Positions 44,693 to 54,329 of a DNA stretch of 58,295 nt are shown piece by piece. Source of the DNA: an uncultured Myxococcales bacterium (lineage in GTDB: Bacteria > Myxococcota_A > UBA9042); the NCBI GenBank assembly GCA_903919145.1, contig CAIXGW010000364.1, forward strand, positions 1 through 58,295, given 5' to 3'. Every line of letters begins with the position of its first letter. Within the stretch, counting starts at the first letter, position 1. The notes under the pieces were generated by a model that was not told the DNA's origin, made no database searches, and worked only from the letters and a program-made list of their open reading frames with translations. The position numbers and the translations under genes were made by a program.

Positions 44693-45289
44693 GTGCAGAA
44701 GCAACACCCCGAATTGGACGAGGCCCCGGTGCAGGTCGAGACGCTGACCCCGACCATGTTGATTGCCGCGCCAGCCCTGGAGGATGGCTTCTTTGCCCAT
44801 TCCGTCATCTTGCTGATGGATCGCGGCGAGCACGGCGCGGGCGGCATGGTCCTCAATCGCGTGGCGCCAGTGGATCTGGACGTGCTGCTGACGGCCGGCG
44901 GCCTGGAGCACCAGCCTGGCGCGGCGCGGCCGGTGTGGCTTGGTGGGCCGGTGGCGCCGCAGTCGGGCTTGGTGTTGTACCTGGACGAGGGAGGCAAGCG
45001 CTACGAGCACGACGTGGAGGTGATGCCGGGGCTGCGGCTGTCGGCGTCGATGGAGGTCCTGCGCGACGTGGCTCAGGGCAAGGGGCCGCGGGTGTTTGGC
45101 CTGTTTCTGGGCCGCGCGGGCTGGGGGCCTGGCCAGCTGGAGAAGGAAATCGCCCAGGGCTCTTGGCTGACCTGCGAGCCCAAGCTCGACCTGCTGTTTG
45201 GCACCGAAACGGACGACGTGTGGCGCCAGGCGCTGCGGTCGCTGGGGCTGGACGAGGCCCATCTCTACAGGGGCATTGCCGAAGCCTGA
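44693..45289 (+). CDS. yqgE: YqgE/AlgH family protein (UPF0301)
   Basis: This 198-residue cytoplasmic protein matches the YqgE/AlgH family: LIAAPALEDGFFAHSVILLM, HGAGGMVLNRV, VWLGGPVAPQSGLVLY and the end ALRSLGLDEAHLYRGIAEA. Members regulate alginate or have no known job. GTG 44693 is the start because GGAGG (44682-44686) lies at the right distance and homology begins there; an ATG five bases upstream is in another frame. Confidence 0.93.
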   Translation: MQKQHPELDEAPVQVETLTPTMLIAAPALEDGFFAHSVILLMDRGEHGAGGMVLNRVAPVDLDVLLTAGGLEHQPGAARPVWLGGPVAPQSGLVLYLDEGGKRYEHDVEVMPGLRLSASMEVLRDVAQGKGPRVFGLFLGRAGWGPGQLEKEIAQGSWLTCEPKLDLLFGTETDDVWRQALRSLGLDEAHLYRGIAEA

Positions 45290-45388
45290 CGGCGAACCCG
45301 GCTGCGCGGTTGTGCCGCAAGGCGTTTGGGGCGACAATCGCAGATCTAGCAACCCCGCGCGCCCCCCCGGCGCCCCAAGCCTGACGCT

Positions 45389-46807
45389 GTGCAACCTGTG
45401 ACCCCGTCTCGCCCCGGACCACTGCCGCCGCTACTGCAACGCTTCGTTTTCTCATGGGAAACGATGCATACCATCTTGGGCGGTCGGTCGGCCATCGACT
45501 TGTCTCACCTGCGGCTATCGGCGTCTGGGCTCGACGAGGCGTATCACTTCCTGGCGCGCTACGGCTATGACATCCACATTGAGTCCCATGCCCGCGACGT
45601 TGAGCTGATTCGCGTAGAAGCCTTGGGATTCCTTCGTGGAGTGGTGACTTCTGGCTTGGAAGACGTCGAAGTTCCGACCGAGCTCGACACCCTGCCGATC
45701 CTCGACATCATCTGCCTGGCCACCGGCGAAGGCCGGCCCGGCGCGGCGGAACCGGCCCAGCTGCGCCACGAATTTGACCTGCGCATGGCCTGGGCCTGTG
45801 CGGTGCTGCGGGTGATGCACACCATTGCCCACGCCAACAACTACTTTCAGGACAACTACTACCGCGAAATCCGCGCCAAGATCCTAGATCGCTTCATTGC
45901 CCAGGTGCGCACCCGCGAAGATGGCAGCCAGTACCTGCACAGCAAGACGCTGGATGTGCCGCTGGTCCGCTTTGAGATCAAGGAAACCAAGCCGCTGCGC
46001 TCGGTCGTGGTCAAGTTACTGCAAAAGCAGGAAAATGTTGCCTACGACCTGTTTGACCACATCGGCGTGCGCATCATTGTAGAGAAACCGGTGGATGCGC
46101 TGTTTGTGGTGCGGGCGCTGCGCGAAGAGCACACGATCATGTTCCCCAACATCAAGCCGACCCGCTCGCGCAACACCCTGCTGGACCTGGAGGCCTACGA
46201 CGCCCATGTGCGCGACTGCCTGCGCCGCTTCCAGAAGGGCGAGCTGGATGAGCTGGAGACCGTCGACGCCATCCACGCCTTTGAGCAGAAGCCGGCCTCC
46301 AGCGACCAGCAGGACTGGAATCCCTACTCCAGCGACAAGTACCGCTCGATCCAGTTCACCTGCCGGCAGATGATCCGCTTTGAGAATCCGCTGTATACGC
46401 GCCTGGTGTCGGCGCGATCGGTCGCAGAGAAGCACCTGACTGGCGCGCCGCTGCAAGAGATGCTGGCTGCGCTGTCTACGGCGGGCATTGAGCAGGAGAT
46501 CCAGTTCTTCTTTCCGTATGAAGTGCAGGTCATGGACATTGCCTCCTACAAGGCGGCCACCGAAGGCCGCGCCAGCTATGCGGAATACAAGGCCAGGCAG
46601 ATCGCCAGTGTGCGCCAGCGCGTCATGCCGCGGGTGCTAGAGCTGTTGGGGCGCAGCGATCTGGCGGATCCGGCGGTGGTGGCGTCGGCGGCGCGCGGCG
46701 GGGCGCACCAGCCTGCGGCCAAGCGGCGCCTGGCCATGACCGGGCTGCTGCCGATGGGCAATGCCGAAGACCTGCGCCAGCTGATCGCCTCGCGCGAGCT
46801 GGGCTGA
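45389..46807 (+). CDS. Deltaproteobacterial conserved protein with RelA/SpoT-like fold
   Basis: This protein of about 472 residues I believe belongs to a myxobacterial family (TIGR04552). It has an (p)ppGpp synthetase-like pattern: DLFDHIGVRIIVEKPVDALF near residue 223 (like RelA D..G.RIIV), SDKYRSIQFTCRQMI near 315 (like GYQSLHT) and FFPYEVQVMD near 375 (like EIQIRT). Synthetase activity is not shown. The N-terminus (ILGGRSAIDLSHLRLSASGL) is distinct. It starts GTG 45389 with no clear ribosome-binding site; ATG 45464 is an alternative. LipB follows ten bases later. Confidence 0.75.
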   Translation: MQPVTPSRPGPLPPLLQRFVFSWETMHTILGGRSAIDLSHLRLSASGLDEAYHFLARYGYDIHIESHARDVELIRVEALGFLRGVVTSGLEDVEVPTELDTLPILDIICLATGEGRPGAAEPAQLRHEFDLRMAWACAVLRVMHTIAHANNYFQDNYYREIRAKILDRFIAQVRTREDGSQYLHSKTLDVPLVRFEIKETKPLRSVVVKLLQKQENVAYDLFDHIGVRIIVEKPVDALFVVRALREEHTIMFPNIKPTRSRNTLLDLEAYDAHVRDCLRRFQKGELDELETVDAIHAFEQKPASSDQQDWNPYSSDKYRSIQFTCRQMIRFENPLYTRLVSARSVAEKHLTGAPLQEMLAALSTAGIEQEIQFFFPYEVQVMDIASYKAATEGRASYAEYKARQIASVRQRVMPRVLELLGRSDLADPAVVASAARGGAHQPAAKRRLAMTGLLPMGNAEDLRQLIASRELG

Positions 46808-46816
46808 CCGCCGCCG

Positions 46817-47599
46817 ATGCTGCCGTGGGACCGCCACCTGCTCGACGCCGTGGCCGCGGACCCGCAGCCCCAGCTGCTGTACCTGCGCTCGCCCGAGCGG
46901 GGCGATGGCCTGTGCGACTATCAGCAAGCAATCGATCTGCTGGATGAATTGGTAGAAAGGCCGCGCGACCGGCCAGACGTCTTGCTGGTCTTGCAGCATC
47001 CGCCGGTGGCGACGCTGGGGCGCTCAGGAGGCGAAGAGAGCCTGCTAGGCCGCCAGTGGCGCGACACCCGCGATCCACAAGCCCAGCCCGTGGACATCGA
47101 GGTGCACCGGGTAGGGCGCGGCGGTAAGATCACCATGCACGGCCCAGGCCAGCTGGTCCTCTACCCGGTCGTCCAGCTGGCGCAGCTGCAGGGGCCGGTG
47201 GGGCGCGGGCCGCTGGGCGACCTGCCGGCGTTTGTGCGGCTGCTGGAACAGCAGATCCAGGCGACTTGCCGGTACTTTGGTCTAGAGACCATCACCCGGG
47301 CCGGGTTCTCTGGCGTCTGGCTGGATGACGAGCGCAAGCTGGCGAGCATCGGCCTGGGGATCCGCCGCGGCTGGAGCCTGCACGGCCTGGCGCTGAATGT
47401 GGACCCGCCGCTGGACCTGTTTGAGCTGATGGTGCCGTGCGGCTTGGCGGGGGCGCGGCTGACCTCGATGGGGCACGAGCTGCGGGCCCAAGGGCTGCCA
47501 GTGCCGGCGTTGGAGGCGGTGGCTGCGGACTTGGCAGCGCGGCTGCGCCAGGCGCTGGTGCGGAGTTCGGGGGGCGGAACCCAGGGTCCAGATACGTAG
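46817..47599 (+). CDS. lipB: Octanoyl-[ACP]:protein N-octanoyltransferase LipB
   Basis: This 260-residue enzyme moves octanoyl from acyl carrier protein to lipoyl domains in the cytoplasm, the first step of lipoic acid synthesis. RGGKITMHGPGQLVLYPVV (101-119) is the hallmark motif. Catalytic Lys174 lies in RKLASIG and Cys208 in MVPCGL. Length is slightly above average because of a basic N-terminal extension and a Ser/Gly-rich tail. It begins 10 bases after the RelA/SpoT-like gene, so likely one operon; lipA is not in this window. Confidence 0.95.
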   Translation: MLPWDRHLLDAVAADPQPQLLYLRSPERGDGLCDYQQAIDLLDELVERPRDRPDVLLVLQHPPVATLGRSGGEESLLGRQWRDTRDPQAQPVDIEVHRVGRGGKITMHGPGQLVLYPVVQLAQLQGPVGRGPLGDLPAFVRLLEQQIQATCRYFGLETITRAGFSGVWLDDERKLASIGLGIRRGWSLHGLALNVDPPLDLFELMVPCGLAGARLTSMGHELRAQGLPVPALEAVAADLAARLRQALVRSSGGGTQGPDT

Positions 47600-47889
47600 T
47601 CCAAGCCGGATGTTGGACGGGCGTCGCCGGGTTTGGTCGTTTGCAGGCCCGATGTGCTACTGTTGGCGCTTGCGCCTTCCCGCGCTGCCAGTCGGGGCTG
47701 CGGCCGGCAAGGGGCTTGTGGGGGACTAGTCCAGGGCGGGTCGTACCCGGCTGTTGTTCAAGGGACCGCGCAATGCCGCCAAGACTTGCTGTGCCAAAAG
47801 ATCGAACCTCCACCAGTCGCAAGCCCAGCAATCGAGCCGGCGCGACCGCTTGGGCGTGCAGGGCGACCCACCAAACAGAGAGCCTACCG

Positions 47890-49059
47890 ATGGAAGGCAG
47901 CGGTCTTGATCGGTGCTCCAGGTCTCTTTCGACGGCCACCCCGCGATCCGTTCTGCAAACCCTGGCAATTTTGCGATTGTGTGTGCTCGCGGCGGTGCTT
48001 GGCTGCAGTACGCCGCCCGCCGCTTCTTCGACAGGCGCCTACTCGCTGGCCTTTGACGTGGCGCCGCTGGCTGCCAATGCCGATGCGGCTGGGGCTGCTG
48101 CTGCCGCCGCGGACGCGCCCAGTCCGCGGGACACCGACGCCGCTGGGCCCAGCGATGCCGACAGCTGGGCCGCCGCCGACGCCAGCGATGCGCCTGACAC
48201 CGCCAAGCCCGATGCTGCCTTGGAGGTTGCCGCGCCCGCCGACGCCGCAGACGGGGCGGCCGACCTGCCCGTGCTTAGCTCAGACGCAGGCGGCGCCGTT
48301 TGGCAACCCGCTGCAGATTGCGCCCCGGCGACCCAGAAGATCTACCTGCTGACCAAGAATTATCAGCTCTTGGCCTACCTGCCGCAGAGCCAGCAGATCA
48401 CCGTGATTGGCACGCTGGAGTGCCCGGCCGAGTACGCCACCTGGCCGTTTTCTATGGCTGTGGACCGCAAGGGCACTGCCTGGGTCATGTACTCATCGGG
48501 CGAGCTGTTTCAGGTCAGCACGGCCAACGCGGCATGCCAGCCAACGCCGTGGCCCATTGGCGAGAAGGGCTTTATCGAGAGCGGGATGGGTTTTGCCGCG
48601 GACGGGCCGGGCAGCAGCGCAGAGACGCTGTATGTCGGATCAGCCAAGGGCAAGCTGGGCGCCATTGACCTTGGCACCTTTACCGCCACCGTGCTGGGCA
48701 ACATCGCTATTGTACCGGGCTGGCCGGAGCTGACCGGCACCGGGCAAGGCGAGCTGTGGGGCTTCTTTCCGCAGAGTCAGCCGGCGCGCATCGCCCGGAT
48801 TCACAAGGCCACTGGCGCGGTGGACCAGGTCAAGCTACTGGCAGAACTGCAGATGGCGGCGGTCAAGAACTGGGCCTTTGCCCATTGGGGCGGGCGCTTC
48901 TTGATGTTTTTCCAAGGCGAGAAGGATCCCTCGACCTCGGTGTATGTGTACGATCCAATTGCTGATACCTATGGGCTTTTTCAGCCGACCCTTGGCTATC
49001 CTGTGGTCGGAGCCGGCGTTTCCAGCTGCGCGCCGACCAGCTGGGTGATGCAGCCGTAG
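47890..49059 (+). CDS. Lipoprotein with Ala/Asp linker and beta-propeller-like domain
   Basis: This 389-residue lipoprotein has signal LAILRLCVLAAVLGC and a long Ala/Asp/Pro linker (residues 50-130). A propeller-like domain follows: TQKIYLLTKNYQLLAYLPQS, WPFSMAVDRKGTAWVMYSSG, AETLYVGSAKGKLGAIDLGT. Similar proteins in Myxococcota are surface-exposed and of unknown job. ATG 47890 has GAGAG upstream; the frame is open earlier but reads without homology through the 3' end of lipB. Confidence 0.78.
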   Translation: MEGSGLDRCSRSLSTATPRSVLQTLAILRLCVLAAVLGCSTPPAASSTGAYSLAFDVAPLAANADAAGAAAAAADAPSPRDTDAAGPSDADSWAAADASDAPDTAKPDAALEVAAPADAADGAADLPVLSSDAGGAVWQPAADCAPATQKIYLLTKNYQLLAYLPQSQQITVIGTLECPAEYATWPFSMAVDRKGTAWVMYSSGELFQVSTANAACQPTPWPIGEKGFIESGMGFAADGPGSSAETLYVGSAKGKLGAIDLGTFTATVLGNIAIVPGWPELTGTGQGELWGFFPQSQPARIARIHKATGAVDQVKLLAELQMAAVKNWAFAHWGGRFLMFFQGEKDPSTSVYVYDPIADTYGLFQPTLGYPVVGAGVSSCAPTSWVMQP

Positions 49060-49359
49060 AGAGCGTCTGGTTGAGCTGTTGAGCCGCGCCGCCATGCCGG
49101 TGGGGCTGCACAGCGGTCCGGCGCGACCTACCTTGGGGGCTCGCTGGCTGTCAGGCAGGGGCGCGAGCTTGCTTGTGCATCCGCTTGGCCAAGGAGTTCA
49201 ACAGCCTAAACGCCCTCCATGCGCGTCTCCAACTTGCCGATCGCTGAGGCCCTGTGCAGTCTGAACACCTCTGCAGCCGACCTGGCGCTGTCTGAGTCGG
49301 CAGTTGCGAGCCATCCTGTGCCCGTGCCAACATCGCCGCCCCTGACCTTGGAGGTCGCG
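49060..49359. other. Intergenic, no gene supported
   Basis: This 300-base stretch precedes the amidohydrolase gene and ends in its GGAGG ribosome-binding site. No palindrome, promoter consensus or gene was found. Confidence 0.4.
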
Positions 49360-50409
49360 ATGTCCTTTCCGCTGCCCACGCCGGCTCTCTACGCTCTGCC
49401 CGGCCACGCGCCGATTCTGCTGGTCTCGCCCCATGCCACCGCGGCCCTGGCCGAGGCCGTGCCGTTTGTCGACCCCGACCCGGCCATTCAAGCCGAGCTG
49501 GCCGAGCGCGTTGCCGAGTGGCACGACGCCGGCAGTGGAGAAGCCATGGCGGCCGCCGCTCGCCACCTGGGGGCGCCGGGGCTGGCGCCGATCTTGCCGC
49601 GCGGGCTGATGGACCTGAACCGCGGCTGGAAGGGTCGCGTTGAGGCCAAAGAGACCCTGTTTGGCAAGGGGGCGCTGGATGCCTGGGCGGCTGCCCACCT
49701 GCGCGAGGGGGGCCGCGAGGCACTGGAGGGCTGGTACCGCGCCGCCCTGGGCCAGATCCGCGCGGCGGCAGAGGCGGCTCAAGGCTTTGTCGAAGTTCAC
49801 AGTTTTGGCGATCTGGGCTCGACCTATGACAAGCAGGCTGGCGGGCGGCCGGTGCGGCGCCCAGAAGCGGCCTTGATCTCGGCGACTCCGTGGGCCAGCG
49901 CCTACCCGGTGGGCCTGGCGCGGCTGCTGCCCGGCGACCTGCGCGGCACCCCCTGGCCTTTGGAGAGGGCGGTGACGGACGCCCTGCAGGTCCGCAATTT
50001 CCGGGTTGGCCCCGCCCCCTATCCGACCCAGGGGCCGTGGGCTCTATCGGCGCGGTTTCTGGCGGCGCGCTGGTTCCGCTGGCTGGCGCAGACCGGTCGG
50101 CTGCCCATGGCCACGGCAGAGACGCTGGTGGCCCTGGCCTGGACCGACGAGCAGGACCCGCGCCTGGAGGCAGCTGCCACCGGCCAAAGCGAAGAGCCGG
50201 CGGACCTAGTCGGCGTGCGGGACCTGGCCAAAGCGATGGGGGCTTGGTCCCACGATGCTGGGCAGCTGGGCGACATTTTCCTTAGCGAAGACAAAGCTTT
50301 TACGCTGGTGGTCGAGCTGCGCAATGACCGCACCGATGACGCCGAGCCCTTTGGCCTGGCCGTCGCCGAGGGCCTGCAAGGCTATCTGGCGGCGCGACTA
50401 GAGGGGTGA
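49360..50409 (+). CDS. N-formylglutamate amidohydrolase-like protein
   Basis: This 349-residue protein resembles N-formylglutamate amidohydrolases, which release glutamate and formate. It has ILLVSPHATAAL (His of the metal site), GLMDLNRGW (the DLNR hallmark) and AQGFVEVHSFGDLGS (second His). The C-terminal half (AWTDEQDPRLEAAATGQSEE onward) is longer than in typical enzymes. ATG 49360 follows GGAGGTCGC at a good distance. No histidine degradation genes are nearby, so the substrate is uncertain. Confidence 0.75.
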   Translation: MSFPLPTPALYALPGHAPILLVSPHATAALAEAVPFVDPDPAIQAELAERVAEWHDAGSGEAMAAAARHLGAPGLAPILPRGLMDLNRGWKGRVEAKETLFGKGALDAWAAAHLREGGREALEGWYRAALGQIRAAAEAAQGFVEVHSFGDLGSTYDKQAGGRPVRRPEAALISATPWASAYPVGLARLLPGDLRGTPWPLERAVTDALQVRNFRVGPAPYPTQGPWALSARFLAARWFRWLAQTGRLPMATAETLVALAWTDEQDPRLEAAATGQSEEPADLVGVRDLAKAMGAWSHDAGQLGDIFLSEDKAFTLVVELRNDRTDDAEPFGLAVAEGLQGYLAARLEG

Positions 50410-50508
50410 CAGACGCCAGCCCCCCACCAACCTGACGGCCCCACAGGCCGAGCCGCGTCGCCCGGCGGGCACTGGCCGCGGCGCGGCGAGCGGCGGGCTT
50501 TTGCCGGC

Positions 50509-51708
50509 GTGGCGCTGTTGCTGGTGGTCAGCGCTGCGGTACAGGGCATTGCCGATGTGCTGTCGACCGTGGCCTTGGTCACCAGTGCCGGCTACCGCGG
50601 CGTCATCGCGCTGTGGGCGGTGGACGCGGCGATCGCCCTGACCGGCATCACCTTGTTGGCGCCGTGGCTGCAGCGGATCCGACCGCGGCGGCTGGCGATG
50701 GCGCTGCTGGCCGGCTTTGGCGCGGCGCTGGCGCTGATCTGGGCGGCGACCCGCGGCGGCCAGGCCGCGCCCGGTTGGTGGATGGCCGTGGGCATTGTCA
50801 ACACCCTGCAGTCCAACCTGGTGGTGCTGGCAGCCTGGACGCTGGCACGCGACACCTTTGCAGAAAACCAGGCGATCCGTCTGTTTGGGCCCCTCAACGG
50901 CCTCGCCTATGTCGGTACTTTGGTGGGGACGGGCTGGGCGGCGCTGGCAGCGGGTAGCAGCGAGACCGCGTGGCTGCTGCCGGCATGCGCAGGTATGCTG
51001 GGCGCTGCGGCGCTGATCCTGCCTTGGCTATCTCATCCGGTGCTGCACGTTGCGCCGTCGCAGCCTCAGCAGTCGGTGGCCAACCTGTGGCGCCACCCGG
51101 TAGTGCGCTGGCTGGGCATGCTGGAGCTGGGCAACGGCGTCACCTGGACGGTCATGAGCCTGGCTGTGGTCGCCGTACTGCAGCTGGAGCCCGGCGGAAG
51201 CGACGCCCTGCAGCGATCCTACGGCGAGCTCAAGTTCTTTGGGCCGCTGCTGCAGTCACTGATGCAGATCAGCCTGGCCGGACCGCTGCTGCGGCGGATC
51301 GGCTATGGCCGGGTGCTGCTGTCTACGCCCGTGGCGCTGCTGCTGGGGCTGCTAGGGCTGGCCCTTTACCCTGGGCTGCTCGCCGTGTGGCTGGCCACCG
51401 CGTTGCTGCAGGTGGCCTACGGCGCAGAAGGCGCGGCGTCACAGGCCACGCTGATGAAGGCGCCAGAGTCGCTGCGCGCGGCGGCTGGGGCGTGGGTCAC
51501 CGGGCAGCTGCCGCAGCTGGGCTACTTGATTGGCTGTGCGGGTCTGGCCCTTGGCGAAGGGGCGGCTGTGGTCCTGGCCATTCCGGCCGCCGACAGCGGG
51601 CGCTGGATGGCCGCGGCTGGGGTGGCGACCGCGCTAGCCGGCATGGGGGTGTGGCGGCGCTTGTACGTTGCGCTGGGCCCTGCCGCCGTCACGCAGACGC
51701 GGACCTAG
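50509..51708 (+). CDS. Polytopic membrane transporter, MFS/Npt1-like
   Basis: This protein of about 399 residues has 10-12 membrane spans (ALLLVVSAAVQGIADVLSTV, LLGLLGLALYPGLLAVWLA). Loops such as ESLRAAAGAWVTGQLPQLGY recall ATP/ADP-translocase-like (Npt1) or MFS proteins. The substrate is not readable from sequence. The start is uncertain: GTG 50509 lacks a visible ribosome-binding site, and the frame is open upstream to 50410 without obvious start codons. Confidence 0.7.
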   Translation: MALLLVVSAAVQGIADVLSTVALVTSAGYRGVIALWAVDAAIALTGITLLAPWLQRIRPRRLAMALLAGFGAALALIWAATRGGQAAPGWWMAVGIVNTLQSNLVVLAAWTLARDTFAENQAIRLFGPLNGLAYVGTLVGTGWAALAAGSSETAWLLPACAGMLGAAALILPWLSHPVLHVAPSQPQQSVANLWRHPVVRWLGMLELGNGVTWTVMSLAVVAVLQLEPGGSDALQRSYGELKFFGPLLQSLMQISLAGPLLRRIGYGRVLLSTPVALLLGLLGLALYPGLLAVWLATALLQVAYGAEGAASQATLMKAPESLRAAAGAWVTGQLPQLGYLIGCAGLALGEGAAVVLAIPAADSGRWMAAAGVATALAGMGVWRRLYVALGPAAVTQTRT

Positions 51709-51787
51709 GACTCCCGCGGCCACCTCCAGGCCAGCCAATCGTTCTTGCGTGGTTGGCCGTAGGTTGGGGCCCCTCAGCGGCGGGCTG

Positions 51788-52885
51788 CTAGACCGCCGCA
51801 CCGTTGAGAAACTGGCAGATCGCCTGGTGAACTTCTTGCGGCGCGCGGCTGCCGATGGCCAGATCGGCGTGGCCGTAGTCGCTGGGCTGGCCGGCGCTGC
51901 GACCCACGACCAGCAAAGACTTGGCCACACCGCTGTGGTGGGCGCCCCAGGCCTGCAGCACCACCGCCAAGGTCTTGGGCGGTGCCAGCCGATCCTTGGT
52001 TCCGGCGATCAGCAGCACCGGCTGGGTGGCATCGCGCAAGCCGTCTAGGACGTCGCGGCCATCGGCCAGGCGGATGACGCCGTCGCCGTAGGCCCAGTGC
52101 AGCAGCTCGCGCAACAGCGGCCCCGGCACTGACTGCACCGCATCGACCGCAGCGTGGCGCACATAGCCGGGCTGGCAGTTGGCCAGCTCCATGGTCGTGG
52201 TGTGGACTGGCGTGACCATCCACTCGCTGGCAAAGGCCGCCAGGCGCGACAACAAGCGCAGCGGCAGCCGCCACAAGAAGCACCAGGCGGGCAGTCGCCT
52301 CAACCAGCCGACACCGCGGACCACCCGGCCGATCCGCCCCGGCGAGCCGATGATCACCACCCGCCGCACTGCCTGGGCTGCCACTGACCGCCCCAGGGTG
52401 GCATACAACAAGATGCCTCCCATTGAAAAACCAACATAATCAAGGTGATTTTGGCCGGTGCGCCGCAGCACCTCGGCAACGGCCAGCGGCACGTCGTGCT
52501 CGGCCAAGGCGCCAAAAGTGTGGCGCGCCAGCTCGCCGCGCCGCAGGACCGCCCGGCCGCAGCGCAGGGTCAGCAGCCACACATCGCGGCCGTCGCTGCG
52601 CAGCTGGCGGGCCAGGCTCAGGCGCTCGTCGGAGTCGAGGTTGCGGTGGTTCATAGCTATGCCGTGGACCAGCAGCACCGGCGGCAGGTTAGGGCCCTCA
52701 TGGCCTTCTGAACCCTGGGGTTTTAGGCGCCTCAGCTCAATGTGCGACCCGTCTGGGGTGCCGATCAGGTGCTCTTCGTCGTAGCGCACGGGACGGCTCA
52801 GGCGCGCCACCCAAAACTTCAGGTGCGCCCAGGTCGCCAGCGCCAGCACTGCCGCCGCCAGCAAGATCCACTGCCACACATCCAT
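51788..52885 (-). CDS. Membrane-anchored alpha/beta hydrolase
   Basis: This 365-residue protein has an N-terminal anchor (WILLAAAVLALATWA) and an alpha/beta hydrolase fold. Ser in YVGFSMGG (154) is the nucleophile; the Asp of IAGTKDRLAPP (near 298) and the His of SDYGHADL (near 339) complete the triad. LLVHGIAMNHRNLD gives the oxyanion HG motif. A lipase or esterase role is likely, but the substrate is unknown. ATG 52885 has TGAGGT upstream. It converges with the transporter gene. Confidence 0.82.
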   Translation of the reverse strand: MDVWQWILLAAAVLALATWAHLKFWVARLSRPVRYDEEHLIGTPDGSHIELRRLKPQGSEGHEGPNLPPVLLVHGIAMNHRNLDSDERLSLARQLRSDGRDVWLLTLRCGRAVLRRGELARHTFGALAEHDVPLAVAEVLRRTGQNHLDYVGFSMGGILLYATLGRSVAAQAVRRVVIIGSPGRIGRVVRGVGWLRRLPAWCFLWRLPLRLLSRLAAFASEWMVTPVHTTTMELANCQPGYVRHAAVDAVQSVPGPLLRELLHWAYGDGVIRLADGRDVLDGLRDATQPVLLIAGTKDRLAPPKTLAVVLQAWGAHHSGVAKSLLVVGRSAGQPSDYGHADLAIGSRAPQEVHQAICQFLNGAAV

Positions 52886-53014
52886 CGGCGCGACCTCACA
52901 GCACATTGGCCAGGACTGCCCTGTCAGCTTGGGGCGGCGCCCTGGCTGGGGGACAGAACGGTCGGTAGAATCGCCAATTGCCCATGCGGTGTCGACCCCG
53001 CGGTGGCACGGCCG

Positions 53015-54190
53015 CTACTTCACCGCTCGCCACCAGGGCTCGGCGACCGTAGCGCCGGGTTCGACGCTGCCACCGATGCGCGGCTGCCAGACCTGGGCCT
53101 GCTTGGCGACTGCGATATTCCACAGGGTTTCTGCAGGTTCCGCCCAATGGTGTAAGGCCAGGTCAAAGGTGCCCCAGTGAACCGGCAGCAGCGCCCGCGC
53201 CCCCATAGACGCAAACGCCTCAAACGCCCGCTCCGGCCCCAGGTGGATGGAGCCCCAGGCCGGGTGCCACGCGCCAATCTCAAACAAAACCACATCAAAG
53301 GGCCCCAAGCTGGCGCCGATGTCGGCGTGCTCTGGCGTCGGCCCGGTATCGCCCGAGAAGAACACCCGGTGGTGCGGCCCCAGCACCGCCAGCCCGGACC
53401 ACAGGGTGCGGTTGCGGTCCAGCGCCCCGCGGCCAGAGAAATGCTGAGACGGCGTGCCCACCACCTGCACCCTGGCGCCAGCGCTGTCGATCCAGGTGCC
53501 TTCGCCCCAGTCGAGCTCGGTGATGTTCTCTGGCGCCACACCCAGGCGCTCCAGGTGGGCGCCAACGCCCAGCGCCGTCACCACCTTGCCGCTCCAGCCC
53601 GGCGCCGCACCGTGCAGCAGCTTGCGCCAGGTGGGGGCACACAGGTGGTCGTAGTGGTCATGGCTCAACAAGATGGCGTCAATTCGGCCCAGATCGGCCA
53701 GCGCCAGCGGTGCCGGATGGAAGCGCCGCGGACCGGCAAAGGAGACGGGACTGGCCCGCGCGCCCCACACCGGATCGGTCAGCAGACGCACGCCGTCGAT
53801 CTCCACAAGCACCGTCGAGTGGCCGAGCCAAGTCAGCCGCAGGCCCTGCGAAGGCGGCCCGCTCAAGCGCACCTCGATGTCGTGCTCCAGCGGAATCCGC
53901 CCCTGGGGTGCGCGCTTCTTGCCGCCAAACGCAAAGTCCGCGGCCATGCGGAAGTCCAGCGGGTTCATCTTGAGCTCGATGTCCGCCGTGTTGCCAAACT
54001 GTTGGCCCTTCCAGCGCGGCGACTGGCCGATGCGGGCCAAGCGCCGGTGGTGGCTGGATTTTGCTGGGCTGCCGCTGCAGGCCGGCTTGTCAAGCGGGTC
54101 GGGCGGCTCCGGCAGTTGCAGCTGGTGGGCCGGCGGGTCGGCAGCAGGTTGGGTCTGGTCAGCAATGGGTGGGGCGGGGCGTTGAGGCAT
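53015..54190 (-). CDS. Metallo-beta-lactamase-fold hydrolase, NAPE-PLD/UlaG-like
   Basis: This 391-residue protein has ILLSHDHYDHL (His177-x-His179-x-Asp181-His182, two-zinc site), FFSGDTGPTPEHADIG, LPVHWGTFDLA (later His) and a long N-terminal region with GQSPRWKGQQFGN that is typical of N-acyl-phosphatidylethanolamine phospholipase D-like bacterial proteins. Lipid or phosphodiester substrates are possible. ATG 54190 is the start; a longer frame exists without homology. Confidence 0.85.
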   Translation of the reverse strand: MPQRPAPPIADQTQPAADPPAHQLQLPEPPDPLDKPACSGSPAKSSHHRRLARIGQSPRWKGQQFGNTADIELKMNPLDFRMAADFAFGGKKRAPQGRIPLEHDIEVRLSGPPSQGLRLTWLGHSTVLVEIDGVRLLTDPVWGARASPVSFAGPRRFHPAPLALADLGRIDAILLSHDHYDHLCAPTWRKLLHGAAPGWSGKVVTALGVGAHLERLGVAPENITELDWGEGTWIDSAGARVQVVGTPSQHFSGRGALDRNRTLWSGLAVLGPHHRVFFSGDTGPTPEHADIGASLGPFDVVLFEIGAWHPAWGSIHLGPERAFEAFASMGARALLPVHWGTFDLALHHWAEPAETLWNIAVAKQAQVWQPRIGGSVEPGATVAEPWWRAVK

Positions 54191-54329
54191 GGAGGGTAAA
54201 ACGAGCGGACTGCCGCAGCTATTCCCGCGCCGGCCCAGGACCGCCACCAAAGGTCTGACCTTGCGACCCGCTCAACGGCAAAGACCAACACAGCAGCACA
54301 GGCGCCGCCAATTTGTGCTTGGGCAGGTT

